Shown here piece by piece: positions 17,625-32,135 of a stretch of 64,000 nucleotides of DNA; within the stretch, counting starts at the first letter, position 1, and each line of letters starts with the position of its first letter. The DNA is from Chrysogorgia sp. JL179-B06 (Eukaryota > Cnidaria > Anthozoa > Scleralcyonacea > Chrysogorgiidae), in NCBI GenBank assembly GCA_035772405.1, contig JAYKKM010000453.1, forward strand, positions 1 through 64,000, in the 5' to 3' direction. A model generated the notes under the pieces. The model was not told the DNA's origin and did no database searches. It was given only the letters and a program-made list of their open reading frames with translations. The translations under genes and the position numbers were made by a program.

Positions 17625-20600
17625 CGACGACAAAGATGACGAAGATAGCGACAACAAGGATGACGACGACAAAGATGATGACAAAAATAGCGACAAGGAT
17701 GACGACGACAAAGATGATGACGAAAATAGCGACAACAAGGATGACGACGACAAAGATGATGACGAAGATAGCGACAACGAGGATAACGACGACAAAGATG
17801 ACGAAGATAGCGACAACAAGGATGACGACGACAAAGATGATGACGAAGATAGCGACAACAAGGATGACGACGACAAAGATGATGACGAAGATAGCGACAA
17901 CGAGGATAACGACGACAAAGATGATGACGAAGATAGCGACAATAAGGATGACGACAAAGATGATGACGAAGATAGCGACAACGAGGATAACTACGACAAA
18001 GATGATGACGAAGATAGCGACAACAAGGATGACGACGACAAAGATGATGACGAAGATAGCGACAACAAGGATGACGACGACAAAGATGATGACGAAGATA
18101 GCGACAACGAGGATGACGACGACAAAGATGATGACGAAGATAGCGACAACAAGGATAACGACAACAAAGATGATGACGAAGATAGCGACAACAAGGATGA
18201 CGACGACAAAGATGATGACGAAGATAGCGACAACAAGGATGACGACGACAAAGATGATGACGAAGATAGCGACAACGAGGATAACGACGACAAAGATGAT
18301 GACGAAGATAGCGACAACAAGGATGACGACGACAAAGATGATGACGAAGATAGCGACAACAAGGATGACGACGACAAAGATGATGACGAAGATAGCGACA
18401 ACGAGGATAACGACGACAAAGATGATGACGAAGATAGCGACAACAAGGATGACGACAAAGATGATGACGAAGATAGCGACAACGAGGATAACGACGACAA
18501 AGATGATGACGAAGATAGCGACAACAAGGATGACGACGACAAAGATGATGACGAAGATAGCGACAACAAGGATGACGACGACAAAGATGATGACGAAGAT
18601 AGCGACAACAAGGATAACGACGACAAAGATGATGACGAAGATAGCGACAACAAGGATGACGACGACAAAGATGATGACGAAGACAGCGACAACAAGGATG
18701 ACGACGACAAAGATGATGACGAAGATAGCGACAACAAGGATGACGACGACAAAGATGATGACGAAGATAGCGACAACGAGGATAACGACGACAAAGATGA
18801 CGAAGATAGCGACAACGAGGATGACGACGACAAAGATGATGACGAAGATAGCGACAACAAGGATGACGACGACAAAGATGATGACGAAGATAGCGACAAC
18901 AAGGATGACGACGACAAAGATGATGACGAAGATAGCGACAACGAGGATGACGACGACAAAGATGATGACGAAGATAGCGACAACAAGGATGACGACAAAG
19001 ATGATGACGAAGATAGCGACAACGAGGATAACGACGACAAAGATGATGACGAAGATAGCGACAACAAGGATGACGAACGACAAAGATGATGACGAAGATA
19101 GCGACAACAAGGATGACGACGACAAAGATGATGACGAAGATAGCGACAACAAGGATAACGACGACAAAGATGATGACGAAGATAGCGACAACAAGGATGA
19201 CGACGACAAAGATGATGACGAAGATAGCGACAACAAGGATGACGACGACAAAGATGATGACGAAGATAGCGACAACAAGGATGACGACGACAAAGATGAT
19301 GACGAAGATAGCGACAACGAGGATAACGACGACAAAGATGACGAAGATAGCGACAACAAGGATGACGACGACAAAGATGATGACGAAGATAGCGACAACA
19401 AGGATGACGACGACAAAGATGATGACGAAGATAGCGACAACAAGGATGACGACGACAAAGATGATGACGAAGATAGCGACAAGGATGACGACGACAAAGA
19501 TGATGACGAAGATAGCGACAACGAGGATAACGACGACAAAGATGATGACGAAGATAGCGACAACGAGGATAACGACGACAAAGATGATGACGAAGATAGC
19601 GACAACAAGGATGACGACGACAAAGATGATGACGAAGATAGCGACAACAAGGATAACGACGACAAAGATGATGACGAAGATAGCGACAAGGATAACGACG
19701 ACAAAGATGATGACGAAGATAGCGACAACAAGGATAACGACGACAAAGATGATGACGAAGATAGCGACAACAAGGATAACGACGACAAAGATGATGACGA
19801 AGATAGCGACAACGAGGATAACGACGACAAAGATAATGACGAAGATAGCGACAACAAGGATAACGACGACAAAGATGATGACGAAGATAGCGACAACGAG
19901 GATGACGACGACAAAGATGATGACGAAGATAGCGACAACGAGGATGACGACGACAAAGATGATGACGAAGATAGCGACACAAGGATGACGACGACAAAGA
20001 TGATGACGAAGATAGCGACAACGAGGATGACGACGACAAAGATGATGACGAAGATAGCGACAACGAGGATGACGACGACAAAGATGATGACGAAGATAGC
20101 GACAACAAGGATGACGACGACAAAGATGATGACGAAGATAGCGACAACAAGTATGACGACGACAAAGATGATGACGAAGATAGCGACAACAAGGATGACG
20201 ACGACAAAGATGATGACGAAGATAGCGACAACAAGGATGACGACGACAAAGATGATGACAAAAATAGCGACAAGGATGACGACGACAAAGATGATGACGA
20301 AAATAGCGACAACAAGGATGACGACGACAAAGATGATGACGAAGATAGCGACAACAAGGATGACGACGACAAAGATGATGACGAAGATAGCGACAAGGAT
20401 GACGACGACAAAGATGATGACGACAATAGCGACAACAAGGATGACGACGACAAAGATGATGACGAAGATGCGACAACAAGGATGACGACGACAAAGATGA
20501 TGACGAAGATAGCGACAACAAGGATGACGACGACAAAGATGATGACGAAGATAGCGACAACAAGGATGACGACGACAAAGATGATGACGAAGATAGCGAC

Positions 20601-23600
20601 AACGAGGATAACGACGACAAAGATGATGACGAAGATAGCGACAACAAGGATGACGACGACAAAGATGATGACGAAGATAGCGACAACAAGGATGACGACG
20701 ACAAAGATGATGACGAAGATAGCGACAACAAGAATGACGACGACAAAGATGATGACGAAGATAGCGACAACGAGGATAACGACGACAAAGATGACGAAGA
20801 TAGCGACAACAAGGATGACGACGACAAAGATGATGACGAAGATAGCGACAACAAGGATGACGACGACAAAGATGATGACGAAGATAGCGACAACGAGGAT
20901 AACGACGACAAAGATGATGACGAAGATAGCGACAATAAGGATGACGACAAAGATGATGACGAAGATAGCGACAACGAGGATAACTACGACAAAGATGATG
21001 ACGAAGATAGCGACAACAAGGATGACGACGACAAAGATGATGACGAAGATAGCGACAACAAGGATGACGACGACAAAGATGATGACGAAGATAGCGACAA
21101 CGAGGATAACGACGACAAAGATGATGACGAAGATAGCGACAACAAGGATGACGACAAAGATGATGACGAAGATAGCGACAACGAGGATAACGACGACAAA
21201 GATGATGACGAAGATAGCGACAACAAGGATGACGACGACAAAGATGATGACGAAGATAGCGACAACAAGGATGACGACGACAAAGATGATGACGAAGATA
21301 GCGACAACAAGGATAACGACGACAAAGATGATGACGAAGATAGCGACAACAAGGATGACGACGACAAAGATGATGACGAAGATAGCGACAACAAGGATGA
21401 CGACGACAAAGATGATGACGAAGATAGCGACAACAAGGATGACGACGACAAAGATGATGACGAAGATAGCGACAACGAGGATAACGACGACAAAGATGAC
21501 GAAGATAGCGACAACAAGGATGACGACGACAAAGATGATGACGAAGATAGCGACAACAAGGATGACGACGACAAAGATGATGACGAAGATAGCGACAACA
21601 AGGATGACGACGACAAAGATGATGACGAAGATAGCGACAAGGATGACGACGACAAAGATGATGACGAAGATAGCGACAACGAGGATAACGACGACAAAGA
21701 TGATGACGAAGATAGCGACAACGAGGATAACGACGACAAAGATGATGACGAAGATAGCGACAACAAGGATGACGACGACAAAGATGATGACGAAGATAGC
21801 GACAACAAGGATAACGACGACAAAGATGATGACGAAGATAGCGACAAGGATAACGACGACAAAGATGATGACGAAGATAGCGACAACAAGGATAACGACG
21901 ACAAAGATGATGACGAAGATAGCGACAACAAGGATAACGACGACAAAGATGATGACGAAGATAGCGACAACGAGGATAACGACGACAAAGATAATGACGA
22001 AGATAGCGACAACAAGGATAACGACGACAAAGATGATGACGAAGATAGCGACAACGAGGATGACGACGACAAAGATGATGACGAAGATAGCGACAACGAG
22101 GATGACGACGACAAAGATGATGACGAAGATAGCGACAACAAGGATGACGACGACAAAGATGATGACGAAGATAGCGACAACGAGGATGACGACGACAAAG
22201 ATGATGACGAAGATAGCGACAACGAGGATGACGACGACAAAGATGATGACGAAGATAGCGACAACAAGGATGACGACGACAAAGATGATGACGAAGATAG
22301 CGACAACAAGTATGACGACGACAAAGATGATGACGAAGATAGCGACAACAAGGATGACGACGACAAAGATGATGACGAAGATAGCGACAACAAGGATGAC
22401 GACGACAAAGATGATGACAAAAATAGCGACAAGGATGACGACGACAAAGATGATGACGAAAATAGCGACAACAAGGATGACGACGACAAAGATGATGACG
22501 AAGATAGCGACAACAAGGATGACGACGACAAAGATGATGACGAAGATAGCGACAAGGATGACGACGACAAAGATGATGACGACAATAGCGACAACAAGGA
22601 TGACGACGACAAAGATGATGACGAAGATGCGACAACAAGGATGACGACGACAAAGATGATGACGAAGATAGCGACAACAAGGATGACGACGACAAAGATG
22701 ATGACGAAGATAGCGACAACAAGGATAACGACGACAAAGATGATGACGAAGATAGCGACAACAAGGAGACGACGACAAAGATGATAACGAAGATAGCGAC
22801 AACGAGGATAACGACGACAAAGATGATGACGAAGATAGCGACAACAAGGATAACGACGACAAAGATGATGACGAAGATAGCGACAACAAGGATGACGACG
22901 ACAAAGATGATGACGAAGATAGCGACAACGAGGATAACGACGACAAAGATGATGACGAAGATAGCGACAACAAGGATGACGACGACAAAGATGATGACGA
23001 AGTAGCGACAACAAGGATGACGACGACAAAGATGATGACGAAGATAGCGACAACGAGGATAACGACGACAAAGATGATGACGAAGATAGCGACAACAAGG
23101 ATGACGACGACAAAGATGATGACGAAGATAGCGACAACAAGGATGACGACGACAAAGATGATGACGAAGATAGCGACAACAAGGATAACGACGACAAAGA
23201 TGATGACGAAGATAGCGACAACAAGGATGACGACGACAAAGATGATGACGAAGATAGCGACAACAAGGATGACGACGACAAAGATGATGACGAAGATAGC
23301 GACAACGAGGATAACGACGACAAATATGATGACGAAGATAGCGACAACAAGGATGACGACGACAAAGATGATGACGAAGATAGCGACAACAAGGATAACG
23401 ACGACAAAGATGATGACGAAGATAGCGACAACGAGGATAACGACGACAAAGATGATGACGAAGATAGCGACAACAAGGATGACGACGACAAAGATGATGA
23501 CGAAGATAGCGACAAGGATGACGACGACAAAGATGATGACGAAGATAGCGACAACGAGGATAACGACGACAAAGATGATGACGAAGATAGCGATAACGAG

Positions 23601-26395
23601 GATAACGACGACAAAGATGATGACGAAGATAGCGACAACAAGGATGACGACGACAAAGATGATGACGAAGATAGCGACAACAAGGATAACGACGACAAAG
23701 ATGATGACGAAGATAGCGACAAGGATAACGACGACAAAGATGATGACGAAGATAGCGACAACAAGGATAACGACGACAAAGATGATGACGAAGATAGCGA
23801 CAACAAGGATAACGACGACAAAGATGATGACGAAGATAGCGACAACGAGGATAACGACGACAAAGATAATGACGAAGATAGCGACAACAAGGATAACGAC
23901 GACAAAGATGATGACGAAGATAGCGACAACGAGGATAACGACGACAAAGATGATGACGAAGATAGCGACAACGAGGATAACGACGACAAAGATGATGACG
24001 AAGATAGCGACAACAAGGATGATGACGACAAAGATGATGACGAAGATAGCGACAACAAGGATGACGACGACAAAGATGATGAGGAAGATAGCGACAACGA
24101 GGATAACGACGACAAAGATGATGACGAAGATAGCGACAAGGATGACGACGACAAAGATGATGACGAAGATAGCGACAACAAGGATGACGACGACAAAGAT
24201 GATGACGAAGATAGCGACAACAAGGATGACGACGACAAAGATGATGACGAAGATAGCGACAACAAGGATGACGACGACAAAGATGATGACGAAGATAGCG
24301 ACAACAAGGATGACGACGACAAAGATGATGACGAAGATAGCGACAACAAGGATGACGACGACAAAGATGATGACGAAGATAGCGACAACAAGGATGACGA
24401 CGACAAAGATGATGACGAAGATAGCGACAACAAGGATAACGACGACAAAGATGATGACGAAGATAGCGACAAGGATGACGACGACAAAGATGATGACGAA
24501 GATAAGCGACAAGGATGACGACGACAAAGATGATGACGAAGATAGCGACAAGGATGACGACGACAAAGATGATGACGAAGATAGCGACAACAAGGATGAC
24601 GACGACAAAGATGATGACGAAGATAGCGAAAACAAGGATGACGACGACAAAGATGATGACGAAGATAGCGACAACAAGGATGACGACGACAAAGATGATG
24701 ACGAAGATAGCGACAACAAGGATGACGACGACAAAGATGATGACGAAGATAGCGACAACGAGGATGACGACGACAAAGATGATGACGAAGATAGCGACAA
24801 CGAGGATGACGACGACAAAGATGATGACGAAGATAGCGACAACAAGGATGACGACGACAAAGATGATGACGAAGATAGCGACAACAAGGATAACGACGAC
24901 AAAGATGATGACGAAGATAGCGACAACGAGGATGACGACGACAAAGATGATGACGAAGATAGCGACAACGAGGATGACGACGACAAAGATGATGACGAAG
25001 ATAGCGACAACAAGGATGACGACGACAAAGCTGATGACGAAGATAGCGACAACAAGGATAACGACGACAAAGATGATGACGAAGATAGCGACAACAAGGA
25101 TGACGACGAAGATAGCGACAACAAGTATGACGACGACAAAGATGATGACGAAGATAGCGACAACAAGGATGACGACGACAAAGATGATGACGAAGATAGC
25201 GACAACAAGGATGACGACGACAAAGATGATGACAACAATAGCGACAAGGATGACGACGACAAAGATGATGACGAAAATAGCGACAACAAGGATGACGACG
25301 ACAAAGATGATGACGAAGATAGCGACAACAAGGATGACGACAACAAAGATGATGACGAAGATAGCGACAAGGATGACGACGACAAAGATGATGACGACAA
25401 TAGCGACAACAAGGATGACGACGACAAAGATGATGACGAAGATGCGACAACAAGGATGACGACGACAAAGATGATGACGAAGATAGCGACAACAAGGATG
25501 ACGACGACAAAGATGATGACGAAGATAGCGACAACAAGGATAACGACGACAAAGATGATGACGAAGATAGCGACAACAAGGATGACGACGACAAAGATGA
25601 TGACGAAGATAGCGACAACAAGGATAACGACGACAAAGATGATGACGAAGATAGCGACAACGAGGATAACGACGACAAAGATGATGACGAAGATAGCGAC
25701 AACAAGGATGACGACGACAAAGATGATGACGAAAAGATAGCGACAACGAGGATAACGACGACAAAGATGATGACGAAGATAGCGACAACGAGGATAACGA
25801 CGACAAAGATGATGACGAAGATAGCGACAACGAGGATAACGACGACAAAGATGATGTCGTAGATAGCGACAACAAGGATAGCGACAACAAGGATGACGAC
25901 GACAAAGATGATGACGAAGATAGCGACAACAAGGATAACGACGACAAAGATGATGACGAAGATAGCGACAAGGATAACGACGACAAAGATGATGACGAAG
26001 ATAGCGACAACAAGGATAACGACGACAAAGATGATGACGAAGATAGCGACAACAAGGATGACGACGACAAAGATGATGACGAAGATAGCGACAACAAGGA
26101 TGACGACGACAAAGATGATGAGGAAGATAGCGACAACGAGGATGACGACGACAAAGATGATGACGAAGATAGCGACAACGAGGATGACGACGACAAAGAT
26201 GATGACGAAGATAGCGACAACAAGGATGACGACGACAAAGATGATGACGAAGATAGCGACAACAAGGATAACGACGACAAAGATGATGACGAAGATAGCG
26301 ACAACAAGGATGACGACGACAAAGATGATGACGAAGATAGCGACAACAAGGATGACGACGACAAAGATGATGACGAAGATAGCGACAACGAGGAT

Positions 26396-27520
26396 AGTAA
26401 GCGAGTAAGTAAGTAAGCGACTTTATTTCTTGAGGGTGACACATGACAGTATTTCAAAATACTGATAACCTAGTGGCCCTCGTTTAGGATAAAAATACAG
26501 ATTATACAAAATTACAAAGAATATAAAATCATGCAACTTACTTACATTAATAAAATTTAAAACTAAATAATAATATCAAAAATAATATTTACGTAACAAA
26601 GTTATGTTGATTATAATATTAATTTAACATTCTACTAATCTAGTTTAAATTGACATAAAATATATACAATATCATAATTATCTATCTATTTTGTAGCGTT
26701 AAAATAACCGTTCACTTTCTGAGCATCAAGATTATTCTTAAATAGTGTTCTTTTAAAACGTTTAATTGTTAGACTTTTTTTAACATTTGGACCAAGATTG
26801 TTCCAGTCTTTAATTGTCCTTATAGTAAACGTGCGGCCCCCATCTGAAATCTTATTGTAGTGAGGGCAGATAAAATTTAATTTAGAGAATCTAGTGTTTC
26901 TTGTATGAACATCAGAGTTTGTCTTCATTATCTCATCTATATAGTCTGGAGTATTTCCGTTTATTCTTTTATATGCAATTGCACAGCGATTGATGTAAGC
27001 TTCAGTATAAAAGGGGACCCATTGCAATTCATTGAACATTGTTACTGTTCTAGTCATACGTTCGGCATCCAGAATTATACGTGCCGCACGCTTCTGCATG
27101 CGAAAGACTCTCTCAAGGGCTTTATTGCTACACGATGACCAGACTGAACATACATATAACATGACTGGTTTGATGACCGCTTGATAGTAAACTAACCGCT
27201 GTTTCTGTTTTAGGTAATGGCTGATATGACGCAAAAGCCCAATCCTTTTAGACAGTTTTTTACACAGCTCATCAATATGATCGTCATATGTCAAATCGTG
27301 GTCAATCTTCAGGCCAAGCAATTTGTGGCTTTTGACTATTTCAATTTCTTTGTTATTCAAGCTGAGCTGTAGGTTTGATGGGTCTTCATCAAAACGCTTT
27401 CGGAGACGCTTGCCCACGGCCAGCATGGCTTTAGTTTTTGATGTGTTTATGAACATGTTATTTGTTCTGGACCACTTTCCCACTTCTTCTAAATCTTGCG
27501 AGAGTGCTTGATGAAGCACA
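26396..27520 (-). mobile_element. 5'-truncated CR1-like non-LTR retrotransposon inside the satellite
   Basis: On the minus strand this holds the end of a reverse-transcriptase reading frame, a 3' UTR of about 265 bp, an AATAAA at 26427-26422 and a short CTTA-repeat tail at about 26420-26396. A simple-repeat 3' tail and loss of the 5' end fit LINE integration by target-primed reverse transcription. Both sides are the 42-bp satellite, so it landed in an existing array. Confidence 0.8.
26686..27519 (-). pseudogene. Reverse transcriptase C-terminal fragment (CR1/Jockey-type LINE)
   Basis: About 277 codons end at a TAG at 26688-26686. The fragment starts downstream of the catalytic FADD motif: it opens in the region WSRTNNMFINTSKTKAML, the usual W-x-x-x-N-x-M-x-I-N-x-x-K-T-K segment, then has LLGLKIDHDLTYDDHI and the LINE C-terminal part with RAARIIL, LQWVPF and NLGPNVKKS. 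Endonuclease and polymerase catalytic parts are missing, so it is inactive. Upstream it runs open into satellite; that extension is an artefact. Confidence 0.85.
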
Positions 27521-29517
27521 GACGACGACAAAGATGATGACGAAGATAGCGACAACGAGGATAACGACGACAAAGATGATGACGAAGATAGCGACAACGA
27601 GGATAACGACGACAAAGATGATGACGAAGATAGCGACAACAAGGATGACGACGACAAAGATGATGACGAAGATAGCGACAACGAGGATGACGACGACAAA
27701 GATGATGACGAAGATAGCGACAACGAGGATGACGACGACAAAGATGATGACGAAGATAGCGACAACGAGGATAACGACGACAAAGATGATGACGAAGATA
27801 GCGACAACGAGGATAACGACGACAAAGATGATGACGAAGATAGCGACAACAAGGATGACGACGACAAAGATGATGACGAAGATAGCGACAACAAGGATAA
27901 CGACGACAAAGATGATGACGAAGATAGCGACAAGGATAACGATGACAAAGATGATGACGAAGATAGCGACAACAAGGATAACGACGACAAAGATGATGAC
28001 GAAGATAGCGACAACAAGGATGACGACGACAAAGATGATGACGAAGATAGTGACAACAAGGATAACGACGACAAAGATGATGACGAAGATAGCGACAACA
28101 AGGATAACGACGACAAAGATGATGACGAAGATAGCGACAACGAGGATAACGACGACAAAGATGATGACGAAGATAGCGACAACAAGGATAACGACGACAA
28201 AGATGATGACGAAGATAGCGACAACGAGGATAACGACGACAAAGATGATGACGAAGATAGCGACAACGAGGATAACGACGACAAAGATGATGACGAAGAT
28301 AGCGACAACAAGGATGATGACGACAAAGATGATGACGAAGATAGCGACAACAAGGATGACGACGACAAAGATGATGACGAAGATAGCGACAACGAGGATA
28401 ACGACGACAAAGATGATGACGAAGATAGCGACAAGGATGACGACGACAAAGATGATGACGAAGATAGCGACAACAAGGATGACGACGACAAAGATGATGA
28501 CGAAGATAGCGACAACAAGGATGACAACGACAAAGATGATGACGAAGATAGCGACAACAAGGATGACGACGACAAAGATGATGACGAAGATAGCGACAAC
28601 AAGGATGACGACGACAAAGATGATGACGAAGATAGCGACAACAAGGATGACGACGACAAAGATGATGATGAAGATAGCGACAACAAGGATGACGACGACA
28701 AAGATGATGACGAACATAGCGACAACAAGGATGACGACGACAAAGATGATGACGAAGATAGCGACAACAAGGATAACGACGACAAAGATGATGACGAAGA
28801 TAGCGACAACAAGGATGACGACGACAAAGATGATGACGAAGATAGCGACAACAAGGATGACGACGACAAAGATGATGACGAAGATAGCGACAAGGATGAC
28901 GACGACAAAGATAATGACGAAGATAGCGACAACGAGGATGACGACGACAAAGATGATGACGAAGATAGCGACAACAAGGATGACGACGACAAAGATGATG
29001 ACGAAGATAGCGACAACAAGGATAACGACGACAAAGATGATGACGAAGATAGCGATAAGGATGACGACGACAAAGATGATGACGAAGATCGCCGACAACG
29101 AGGATAACGACGACAAAGATGATGACGAAGATAGCGACAACGAGGATTACGACGACAAAGATGATGACGAAGATAGCGACAAGGATGACGACGACAAAGA
29201 TGATGACGAAGATAGCGACAACAAGGATGACGACGACAAAGATGATGACGAAGATAGCGACAACAAGGATGACGACGACAAAGATGATGACAAAAATAGC
29301 GACAAGGATGACGACGACAAAGATGATGACGAAAATAGCGACAACAAGGATGACGACGACAAAGATGATGACGAAGATAGCGACAACAAGGATGACGACG
29401 ACAAAGATGATGACGAAGATAGCGACAAGGATGACGACGACAAAGATGATGACGACAATAGCGACAACAAGGATGACGACGACAAAGATGATGACGAAGA
29501 TGCGACAACAAGGATGA

Positions 29518-32135
29518 CGACGACAAAGATGATGACGAAGATAGCGACAACAAGGATGACGACGACAAAGATGATGACGAAGATAGCGACAACAAGGATA
29601 ACGACGACAAAGATGATGACGAAGATAGCGACAACAAGGATGACGACGACAAAGATGATGACGAAGATAGCGACAACGAGGATAACGACGACAAAGATGA
29701 TGACGAAGATAGCGACAACAAGGATAACGACGACAAAGATGATGACGAAGATTGCGACAACAAGGATGACGACGACAAAGATGATGACGAAAATAGCGAC
29801 AACAAGGATGACGACGACAAAGATGATGACGAAGATACCGACAACAAGGATGACGACGACAAAGATGATGACGAAGATAGCGACAACGAGGATAACGACG
29901 ACAAAGATGATGACGAAGATAGCGACAACAAGGATGACGACGACAAAGATGATGACGAAGATAGCGACAACAAGGATGACGACGACAAAGATGATGACGA
30001 AGATAGCGACAACAAGGATGACGACGACAAAGATGATGACGAAGACAGCGACAACGAGGATAACGACGACAAAGACGATGACGAAGATAGCGACAACAAG
30101 GATGATGACGACAAAGATGATGACGAAGATAGCGACAACAAGGATGACGATGACAAAGATGATGACGAAAATAGCGACAACAAGGATGACGACGACAAAG
30201 ATGATGACGAAGATAGCGACAACAAGGATGACGACGACAAAGATGATGACGAAGATAGCGACAAGGATGACGACGACAAAGATGATGACGACAATAGCGA
30301 CAACAAGGATGACGACGACAAAGATGATGACGAAGATGCGACAACAAGGATGACGACGACAAAGATGATGACGAAGATAGCGACAACAAGGATGACGACG
30401 ACAAAGATGATGACGAAGATAGCGACAACAAGGATAACGACGACAAAGATGATCACGAAGATAGCGACAACAAGGATGACGACGACAAAGATGATGACGA
30501 AGATAGCGACAACAAGGATGACGACGACAAAGATGATGACGAAGATAGCGACAAGGATGACGACGACAAAGATGATGACGACAATAGCGACAACAAGGAT
30601 GACGACGACAAAGATGATGACGAAGATGCGACAACAAGGATGACGACGACAAAGATGATGACGAAGATAGCGACAACAAGGATGACGACGACAAAGATGA
30701 TGACGAAGATAGCGACAACAAGGATGACGACGACAAAGATGATGACGAAGATAGCGACAACAAGGATAACGACGACAAAGATGATGACGAAGATAGCGAC
30801 AACAAGGATGACGACGACAAAGATGATGACGAAGATAGCGACAACAAGGATGACGACGACAAAGATGATGACGAAGATAGCGACAAGGATGACGACGACA
30901 AAGATGATGACGACAATAGCGACAACAAGGATGACGACGACAAAGATGATGACGAAGATGCGACAACAAGGATGACGACGACAAAGATGATGACGAAGAT
31001 AGCGACAACAAGGATGACGACGACAAAGATGATGACGAAGATAGCGACAACAAGGATAACGACGACAAAGATGATGACGAAGATAGCGACAACAAGGATG
31101 ACGACGACAAAGATGATGACGAAGATAGCGACAACGAGGATAACGACGACAAAGATGATGACGAAGATAGCGACAACAAGGATGATGACGACAAAGATGA
31201 TGACGAAGATAGCGACAACAAGGATGACGATGACAAAGATGATGACGAAAATAGCGACAACAAGGATGACGACGACAAAGATGATGACGAAGATAGCGAC
31301 AACAAGGATGACGACGACAAAGATGATGACGAAGATAGCGACAAGGATGACGACGACAAAGATGATGACGAAGATAGCGACAAGGATGACGACGACAAAG
31401 ATGATGACGAAGATAGCGACAAGGATGACGACGACAAAGATGATGACGAAGATAGCGACAACAAGGATGACGACGACAAAGATGATGACGAAGATAGCGA
31501 CAACGAGGATGACGACGACAAAGATGATGACGAAGATAGCGACAACGAGGATGACGATGACAAAGATGATGACGAAGATAGCGACAACGAGGATGACGAC
31601 GACAAAGATGATGACGAAGATAGCGACAACAAGGATGACGACGACAAAGATGATGACGAAGATAGCGACAACAAGGATAACGACGACAAAGATGATGACG
31701 AAGATAGCGACAACGAGGATGACGACGACAAAGATGATGACGAAGATAGCGACAACGAGGATGACGACGACAAAGATGATGACGAAGATAGCGACAACAA
31801 GTATGACGACGACAAAGATGATGACGAAGATAGCGACAACAAGGATGACGACGACAAAGATGATGACGAAGATAGCGACAAGAAGGATGACGACGACAAA
31901 GATGATGACAAAAATAGCGACAAGGATGACGACGACAAAGATGATGACGAAAATAGCGACAACAAGGATGACGACGACAAAGATGATGACGAAGATAGCG
32001 ACAACAAGGATGACGACGACAAAGATGATGACGAAGATAGCGACAAGGATGACGACGACAAAGATGATGACGACAATAGCGACAACAAGGATGACGACGA
32101 CAAAGATGATGACGAAGATGCGACAACAAGGATGA
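29518..32135. repeat. 2618-bp higher-order block, copy 1
   Basis: Spacings between successive 41-bp marker units here are 836, 290, 332 and 1160 bp. The first three spacings recur in the same order after 32135, and the rare GATCAC variant at 30451 reappears at 33069, exactly 2618 bp on. The 290-bp block is seven units, one of 39 bp and one of 41 bp. The last sub-block differs from its partner after about ten units because of extra 39-bp units. Confidence 0.75.

Larger units (their letters stand above)
1..26395. repeat. Giant 42-bp minisatellite array, left part
   Basis: Over 600 head-to-tail copies of a 42-bp unit fill this stretch. Read in one plus-strand frame the unit gives DSDNKDDDDKDDDE. 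The plus strand is purine-rich (about 74%) and each unit carries four CpG. Common variants are AAG/GAG, GAC/AAC (in GATGAC versus GATAAC), GAA-AAT for GAA-GAT, a 39-bp unit lacking one AAC codon, and a 41-bp unit with GAAGATGCG. The minus strand is open in all three frames and the plus strand in two, which makes artefactual reading frames thousands of codons long. The Asp-rich frame is broken repeatedly by one- and two-base indels, so I treat this as satellite DNA, not a gene. Confidence 0.95.

Noticed and set aside
1452..17981. Open frames of 1000-5500 codons on both strands of the satellite
   Set aside because: They arise because the 42-bp unit lacks stops in five frames; they switch frame at indels and show only repeat translations (Ser/Leu, Val/Ile or His/Arg/Cys).
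26905..27511. Plus-strand open frames across the LINE fragment
   Set aside because: They are antisense shadows of the reverse-transcriptase reading frame.
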